Origin: Marisa cornuarietis | Lineage: Eukaryota; Mollusca; Gastropoda; Architaenioglossa; Ampullariidae | Assembly: GCA_004794655.1 (NCBI GenBank) | Contig: SMMW01000605.1 | Coordinates: 2,233,137-2,297,136, forward strand | Reading direction: 5' to 3' | DNA length: 64,000 nt | In this document: positions 57,426 to 64,000 of the stretch, piece after piece | Position numbering within the stretch: position 1 is the first letter of the stretch | How the letters are laid out: every line of letters begins with the position of its first letter | The notes under the pieces: generated by a model | Told to the model about the DNA's origin: nothing | Database searches by the model: none | The model's input: only the letters and a program-made list of their open reading frames with translations | Program-made: the position numbers and the translations under genes

Positions 57426-58300
57426 GTAAATATTTTGAATGGTATTTTCATTCCAATTGTAATATTTTCCTTTCATCTTCTGGATGTCCCCACTTGCATC
57501 TCTTCTTGTCAGTCTTGCCACACTTTCGTTTTCTTTGAACTTCGCTCATTTTCCGGACCTAAATTCCACAATTAAGCATTTATTCATTAAAAACAGTTTC
57601 AGTTTGTTTTACAAAAGTATTTTTACATTATTTGCAATAAGCCATAGTACAAAAGTTTCGTCAGTTTACAAGAATAGTGTTTGCTCGTCTAATGCATTCT
57701 TGTTTTATGAATTGTCATTTTAATAAGGGCTTTCTGTGTAGGAGGCATTGTATGGGACTAGAGGTACGCGGTGTTACCAACTTGTTGTCACAGGATGCTT
57801 TAGGATTAAAAACAGGAGAGAGGATTGGTTACCTCACCCTTTAAATCAGCTACCCACATATCTTCAATAAACCTCACATCTAAGAAAGCAGGGTCAGCCT
57901 AAACAAATTTTTTTACAAGCCAGTAATTTATCAAAGGATCCATCTGTCGAGTGTTTTTACCCCTGTATGTGAAATGTGGTGAAATCTTGACTGAACTCTA
58001 AGTAAGCGAGCCGAACTTTTATAGATATAACAAAACCGTTTTTTTTATGACAGAAATAGCGGCACTAACATTTTTGTAGATAAAATCTTTTGCTAAATTC
58101 ATAATCTCAAAGGAAGAAAACGTCCAAGAACAAAAAAGAGGAAACAAAACAACTAGAATTATCTCAATAAACATTGTGCCCATCAGGTCTGCTCTTAGAC
58201 ACTTCATATCATAACTAACAGAAATCAATATTTGTGGGGTCTAATACAAGGTAACAGATCAGTAAATTAGACTTTCAAAAGTTTCTTGCTTGCTTTTCAG

Positions 58301-58360
<60 letters not shown>

Positions 58361-58763
58361 TGTTTCAGTTGTAAGTTTCCCACTACAACCTTTTGACCAA
58401 GTAACATGTGCAATGTCACCAGTTTTTCTAAAATTCTCGCTGTGCTAATCAATTTGGTGCCTTTGTCTATACAGTGGCGCATGTTAGTTAATTATATAAT
58501 ATCGGAGGTAGTTTGTCTGCCGGAAAAACTTAACCGACCTGTTCAGTACCCACATGAGGACGATTTTACTCGGAAAAGTTGCCGAGAGCCATCAGTACTA
58601 GTCCTAGTAAACGATTTTTGATCGCTTTATCCAAGGGTTACAGTTCATTGGTCTAATGCTGAGTTAAGGAGTTACCTTTAGAATTATGAATTACTCAAAA
58701 TGAATCTCATTGCAGCTGAGATCTTTCTTCTTTTGTTTATTTATTATTTGTTATCATTTTCAG
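57426..58763. other. Intron 1 of gene C
   Basis: Mirror of gene B intron 1, lacking one TTAGGAT unit (near 57803) and with a much longer TG tract at 58302-58362. Confidence 0.8.
58302..58362. repeat. (TG)n microsatellite, intron 1 of gene C
   Basis: About 30 TG units with one GC interruption. Positional homologue of the tracts at 33747-33781 and 692-706. Confidence 0.95.
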
Positions 58764-59457
58764 GGTACATAGAACCATCTCAGCAGAGCAGCAAAACTTT
58801 TATGAACATATGGTCTTACCTGGCTACTCCTGATGACCATGCTGTTGTTATTAACATTTATTCTGCCAATCCCAAACCAACTTGCTTCACGAGTAATAAT
58901 GCTGACCTTTTAATCTTCTACACGGACTTAAACTCCACTGTTTATCAGTTGTGTGGATTAATTAAATACTCATACACAAACCCGTTTATTTATCATGGTG
59001 ATGTACATGTGCAGTACAAAAGTTTCTACGAATATAAGTTTTCCTACTTCCGAGTACTGTTCTCCTTCCACCATGTGTCAGCACTACCTGTTCCCCTGTC
59101 TGAAGGCAAGTGGAACTGCTCAGCCGTGCGATGGGAGGACATGCAGCAGCACTTCCCGTGTAACTTTGTCTCTGACTGCGTGGGCGGCGAAGATGAAGCC
59201 AGATGCTGGCAAGGTGATGGCACGTGCAGTCCGGGAACATTCCAGGCTGACGGGCGTTGTTATTCAGTTTTACTGTTAGAGCAGCAAGAATCTTCGTGGA
59301 ATCTTGCCAGTTCAGGGTGTCGGATACGTGGGGGACATTTGCCCACCCTGACCACAAGACGTGTTTGGGACTCTATCGAGGGCCTGGCTAAAAGAATAAA
59401 CAAATGCAAGTTCTTCTTCACCGGCGCCAAGTCAGCTCCTCCGTCAGCCCCCGCTAT
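58764..59457 (+). CDS. GRL101-like receptor gene C, coding exon 2, with damaged splice donor
   Basis: The coding sequence matches gene B exon 2 (CUB-like, LDLa, start of C-type lectin). At the expected donor, gene B has AT|GTAGGT but gene C has AT|ATAGGT, because 59458 is A instead of G. The GT is lost. The next GT (59462) would include an in-frame TAG (59459-59461). Unless another donor is used, or the base is an assembly error, gene C would be truncated inside its lectin domain. Confidence 0.8.
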
Positions 59458-59676
59458 ATAGGTATTTGATCTTTCAGTGATTTTTATGTAATTATTTGAT
59501 CTTTTAGTGGGTTGTGTGTAAGTAGTCGCCCTTTCAGTGATCTTATGTAAGTATTTGACCTTTCACTGATCTTTAACGTGGATCACAAATGACATAGTGA
59601 CAGGGTTACTAATAGTTGGTAAGGTTTCTTTGGTGAAATAAGAGAAAAATTCACACTAGGCTCCTCTGTTGTGTAG

Positions 59677-59950
59677 GTATCAAAGCAGCTGGCTGTGGTC
59701 TGATGGAACAATCGCACATTTCATCAAGCTGAGTTCTTTAAGCCTCTTTAGCAGGCTCAGTGACTCTTGTTCGGCTTTCTCCTTGTTTGCATTATATGTA
59801 GAGACCCCCATTCCGCTTGATGTTGTACGATGTGAGCTGATGTATACCACATCCTGTCTTTTGTGTGAGATCCCTGGAATCACAAAGCCGCAAGAAGAAA
59901 TTAAACTACTGAAGACTTCAACGACCAAATCCAATTCTACTCTCGTCAAG
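59677..59950 (+). CDS. GRL101-like receptor gene C, coding exon 3
   Basis: Mirror of gene B exon 3, open throughout, with the W-L-W-S-D-G lectin core and S-C-L-L-C-E-I end. One visible amino-acid change is Ala to Pro after C-E-I. Acceptor TGTTGTGTAG and donor AAG|GTCACT are intact. Confidence 0.8.
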
Positions 59951-62414
59951 GTCACTTAATTTTAACATTGAATGTCCTAATCTGCTTAATGTTATGATAT
60001 GGATTATTTTTGTTAGTTCAATATGCCCAACATTCAACATGAACATAACATTTACCACAAATGCATCAACCAAAAACGCTTTTCATTAAAAACATTTTTT
60101 ACTAAGTACAGAAGGAGAAACAAGAGTAGATGTGGAGGTGGGAAGAAAAGACATGGAGAAAGAGAGAATGAAAGGGAGGACAGAGCTAGTGAGGACATTC
60201 CAGCTTCCACTATTTGTACTTATATTAACAGTTGATTTTATGGTTTCCACAGTAATTCGTACAGGTCTTACTTATTACTTAATATACTATTATATCTATC
60301 TATGTTGTATCTATATTTCATAATCATCAAAAAATGTATAGAAATATTTCAATTTGCGTACAAAAGTATGATGTTTTACCAGAAAGATAATTAGGTCTAA
60401 CACTTTGTTTTAAGTAAAGGTAAAACTCTGTGAAGATTCCTTAACTGAAACCATTATAGCTGTCTGTTGTTGTCTTACGGCATTTGTTAAACACATCTTC
60501 ACAAAGAGTCAAAATTTCCAAATATTAAATTGTAGAAAGTTAGTGGTTAGATTAGGAAATTTTAGATGAAACTCCTGGTATGTGAAATAATCACCATTAT
60601 GCAGTTAATGAAGTTAAGGTATAACCTTCTCAATATCTTCTCCCAGCCTGTAATGAAGGGAGATTGCGTGGTTCCCCTTAACAATATTTATGGTGTATAA
60701 TAGACATTCTGCATTAAAATCGTCAATTATCGTGGGTGTGCATTTTCGTATAGTCTTTTAAAATGTTTCAAAAAATCATGCCATAAAGGGTATATGTATT
60801 CTATAGATTAGTGAGTTTACAAATTCATTACCTGGGGAATGTAGTTTATATAGTTTAGGATACAAGAACAGGGAGGATTCATTAAATACTGCCTGGTTGT
60901 AGAGAAGTCTCCTTAGACGACTGATTTTTCATTGCAGACAAGAAATAATAGATATTAAACACTTGTAGGGCACCCTTTATGTAAGGTTGATACACCTTTA
61001 TTACTAATTTTGGCTTGCTTTCTAGTGCGTAAAAATTAAAAAACAACTTTCTTTCAAAAATGTGTCCTCCAGGTGAGGTAAGTTAAGGAATAGGTAAGTA
61101 AATTTTGACTTGGCTAAGGCTTTTAAAACTGTTATTTTTCCAAAATGGTTTAAGCAGACGCTTACTGCATGAACAAAGTAATTTTTTTATTTTAATTAAA
61201 ATATCGTCATAGTTTAAAATTACAATACGATACAGATCAACCGAGAAAGTGACACCTAACTATTTAAAAATTCCTGGATCCCAACAGAAATTCATATCAC
61301 ACAGAAACTTTATCTGGGCGTTTTCGTTACTGCCTCTCAATATAGCTTGGGTTTTCTCATGTTTAACATTTAGACTGACATCTTTGCAAAGACAGTGGGA
61401 ATTATAACACTTTCTATAAAACGAATTTTCACTTCTATCCAGGCATAATTCTGCATCATCTGCAAATTGTAATAATGAAAATTTGTTATCATGCACTTTC
61501 ATACCTCTCACATTTACATTTTCACGTAACATAATAGATAAAATCTCTCACACAGCAAAAACAAATAAGGTGACAGGGATCCCCTTTTCTCGCTCCTCTA
61601 CATAAACGGAACCACAAAGAATACATACCATTAACTAAAATGTATGAGGAAATGTCTGAAGAGTAAGTGTGTACATATTTCCTCAAACCAGGTCCAAAAT
61701 TTAAGAAGTTCAGTACTATCGAACGCGTTTTCAAAGTCCACAAATAGTAGTAAACCAGGTATTTTTTTACAATTAGTGTACATTAGAAGGTCATATATTA
61801 GACTATATTGTCCCCAATGTTCCTTCTTTTTATGAAACCTTTTTTATCAGTGTTAATTATTTTGGGCAGTACCATTTTTATGCTGATGTATTTATTGTCC
61901 GAACTTAAATCATTGTGTTCTGTATACTATACTACCTCTATGTTCTAATACGAATTGTTCTGTCCCAGTACATAATGTGTTATTATGTATATTATACTGT
62001 CCCAATAAAATCTACAGATGTGAATATTGTACCGTCCTTACACAATGTGCTTGTGCACAAATTGTATGACTTCATCACAGTGTAACACGCCCGATGTATT
62101 GTTAACAAATCTCAGTATAAAGTTTTGAAGTAAGCATACCTTTTTTGGAACCTATACCTTCATACATGATAAAGGAGCTGTTTATTAAGCTCCAACTAAT
62201 TCTTTTCTGCGCAGCTTAGGTTTCATTAAGTAGCAGTATTATAATTACTTGACTGTAGCGCATAATATATTCTACTGAAAATCCTCTCAGGATCAATACA
62301 TGAAAGCAGGCGAGGGCTGAAGTTGACGACAAGAGAGGTTTATATGTATATATTAATGCGATACAATTCTTTGCTAAAAAGCCCAATGTAAAATGTAACC
62401 ACCATGTCTAACAG
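59951..62414. other. Intron 3 of gene C, hosting a LINE relic
   Basis: Mirror of gene B intron 3; several substitutions and single-base indels separate the copies here (e.g. near 59965, 60090, 62073). Confidence 0.7.
60386..61876 (-). pseudogene. L1/Tx1-like LINE relic in intron 3 (right arm)
   Basis: Mirror of 30230-31720. LLQFADDAELCLD is retained; a Glu/Lys difference is visible just before it. Heavily decayed. Confidence 0.75.
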
Positions 62415-62693
62415 GCGGCGTACGTGCAGTGTCCCGATCATCACTTCACACACGTTTTCCTGGCTTGTGACGAGGTCTCGAGGTGCTTTGGTACAACCGA
62501 TGGCACCGCAGCCTCATGTGCAGCACCACTCACCTCACTTCCCCCTCCATTTCAATGTGTCGGCAAAGTGCAGACTGTCCCCTACACTCTAGTCTGTGAC
62601 CATCGTGCGGACTGCGCAGACGGAAGTGACGAAGATTTCTGCTACTTTCCACCCTGCGACGTGTCGTCTCCTTTTCGATGTGCAGGCAGGAGG
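62415..62693 (+). CDS. GRL101-like receptor gene C, coding exon 4
   Basis: Mirror of gene B exon 4, open, with the same LDLa content (CDHRADCADGSDEDFC) and splice sites (GTCTAACAG acceptor; AGG|GTTCGT donor). The following LRR/7TM exon would start near 64190 if the palindrome continues, so it lies outside the window. Confidence 0.8.
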
Positions 62694-64000
62694 GTTCGTT
62701 ATCTTTGATTTAATTTCTCTCTACTTTTATTAAGTGTATTTCTACGTGTAATATTGATAAATGTCTACATTAGTAAACTCATAGTTTTTATAACATCAAG
62801 TATCATTGTATTTCACAGATGAGGCCATATTTTAGCCCTATTAGCAACCCAGATAGCAATGAAACATTTTATAAACGTTTTAAAAACGCTAACATAGTTG
62901 TAATAATGTAATCGTTTGATATGAAACATTTCAGAAACATTTTAGAAACATTTACCGAAAAAACATTTAAAAATGAAACATTTTGCAAACCTTTTAAAAT
63001 AGTAGGAAACATTTTCAGAAAACTTCTTAAGATGTATGACGCAGGATTATGATGTAGTGAGTATGAAGTAGAATGCATGATGTACAATGTATGAGTTAGT
63101 AAGGGATTGTTGAATGAGAGAAACCACAGATGATGTGAGCTATAGAACAGAATAAAGATGCTTACTATTATGTAATATTCAAACTCTAATGTGTATTCTA
63201 AGAAAATCTATGTTTGTTTGGTACTATAGATTTGTAGATTTGTACAATCAGTCATCTCAAAACACGGTTACACACCTTGCACTTCGTATTGACGCAATGT
63301 TGGATTGTACCCCTTGCTAACGCTGGGAGAAGATATTTTCATTTCAAAAACATGATTTTTATCACTGTTTTCTTAGTGAACCTTCGTAGAAATACGGTAA
63401 AACGTTGAAGAAAACAACTACAGTGAAAATATCACGTGAGTCCTTAAACAGATGGCGCCATTCTAAATTAAAAGTCACTTAATGTTGCCGCACCCGAATC
63501 CTAGATGCTACTTTAGTGTAATAGTTAAAAACCGCGCTTGTTTGCCCTCCAATGAGCAGGTGAGTTCAGATCTTATTTCGGAAATTCCCTTTATACGTCT
63601 TCCCCTGTATGACATGTGCCTGCCCCACTCTGTTACCAGCACTGTCTTCTTTCTGGCCTGTAAATGTCTTTCCATGATGCAGCGTTAGTTGTTGATTCAG
63701 AAGAACTTGTCATAACTTTAGCTAACATGGTAGAGAGAAATAGAAGAAATCAACTAAGACGACGGAAAGAAACGGAAATAGTAATAACAAAATTGTCGTG
63801 TTAACTGAGTATTCCGTAATCTAACAAGTCTATGCAATTAAAATAGATGCATAAATTATGGGGTGGGGACAATCTTGGAGACAGAAGAAAACAGAGGACC
63901 AGACATGTCTGAGCGTCCTGACGATACATGCCATAACTCAGTACCACTTTGTCAAGCGATGCCTTCCTCCGCACTTTAATCCAATCAGTTTTTTTAAAAA
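62694..64000. other. Intron 4 of gene C, to the window edge
   Basis: Mirror of 28105-29411, including the AAAATGTTTC-type stretch at 62858-63017. No gene is supported. Confidence 0.6.

Larger units (their letters stand above)
47227..64000 (-). repeat. Right arm of giant inverted repeat (runs off right edge)
   Basis: Reverse complement of 28105-44854. The inner edge is CTCTAGAC at 47227. The arm still matches at position 64000, so the full palindrome is longer than seen. Substitutions appear sparse; none was seen in the gypsy coding frames, and more lie near the inner edge and beyond 57700. Confidence 0.95.

Overview
The window is AT-rich animal DNA, densely seeded with transposons. It is most likely from a mollusc, probably a gastropod. 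The main evidence is a receptor family with CUB-like, C-type lectin and LDLa modules, leucine-rich repeats and a 7TM domain. It resembles the GRL101 receptor described from the snail Lymnaea stagnalis. Split genes with GT-AG introns and animal-type LINE and Ty3/gypsy elements agree. No prokaryotic features, CRISPR arrays or confident RNA genes were seen.

Layout. (1) 1-4387: the 5' part of receptor gene A (minus strand), cut by the window edge. (2) 4396-12334: a candidate 3' end of an unrecognised plus-strand gene (4647-5055), a CA-rich tract, a 39-bp minisatellite (6903-8335) and two CR1/L2-type LINE relics lying tail to tail. (3) 12335-18043: a decayed Ty3/gypsy-type element in which integrase lies upstream of reverse transcriptase, the Gmr1-like order. 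(4) 18044-25740: mostly unassigned DNA plus a nearly full-length APE-type LINE (21600-24830). (5) 25741-35399: receptor gene B (minus strand), apparently complete. Five coding exons with compatible phases give about 1,383 residues. (6) 35400-44854: its upstream region, a gypsy element lacking protease, and the 3' part of a LINE with an RNase H domain. (7) 44855-47226: a spacer. (8) 47227-64000: a near-identical inverted copy of 28105-44854, carrying the first four coding exons of receptor gene C on the plus strand.

The dominant structure is a giant inverted repeat: two arms of at least 16.7 kb around a 2.37-kb spacer, still running at the right window edge. The arms differ by only scattered substitutions and small indels. 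The left breakpoint cuts a LINE that reads continuously through the same point on the right. Gene A is an older direct duplicate of B, homologous through introns and upstream DNA. The locus is therefore a growing receptor cluster: A/B older and tandem, B/C very recent and inverted. One difference between the arms appears to destroy a splice donor in gene C. Whether the palindrome is real or an assembly or read artefact cannot be decided from the sequence alone.
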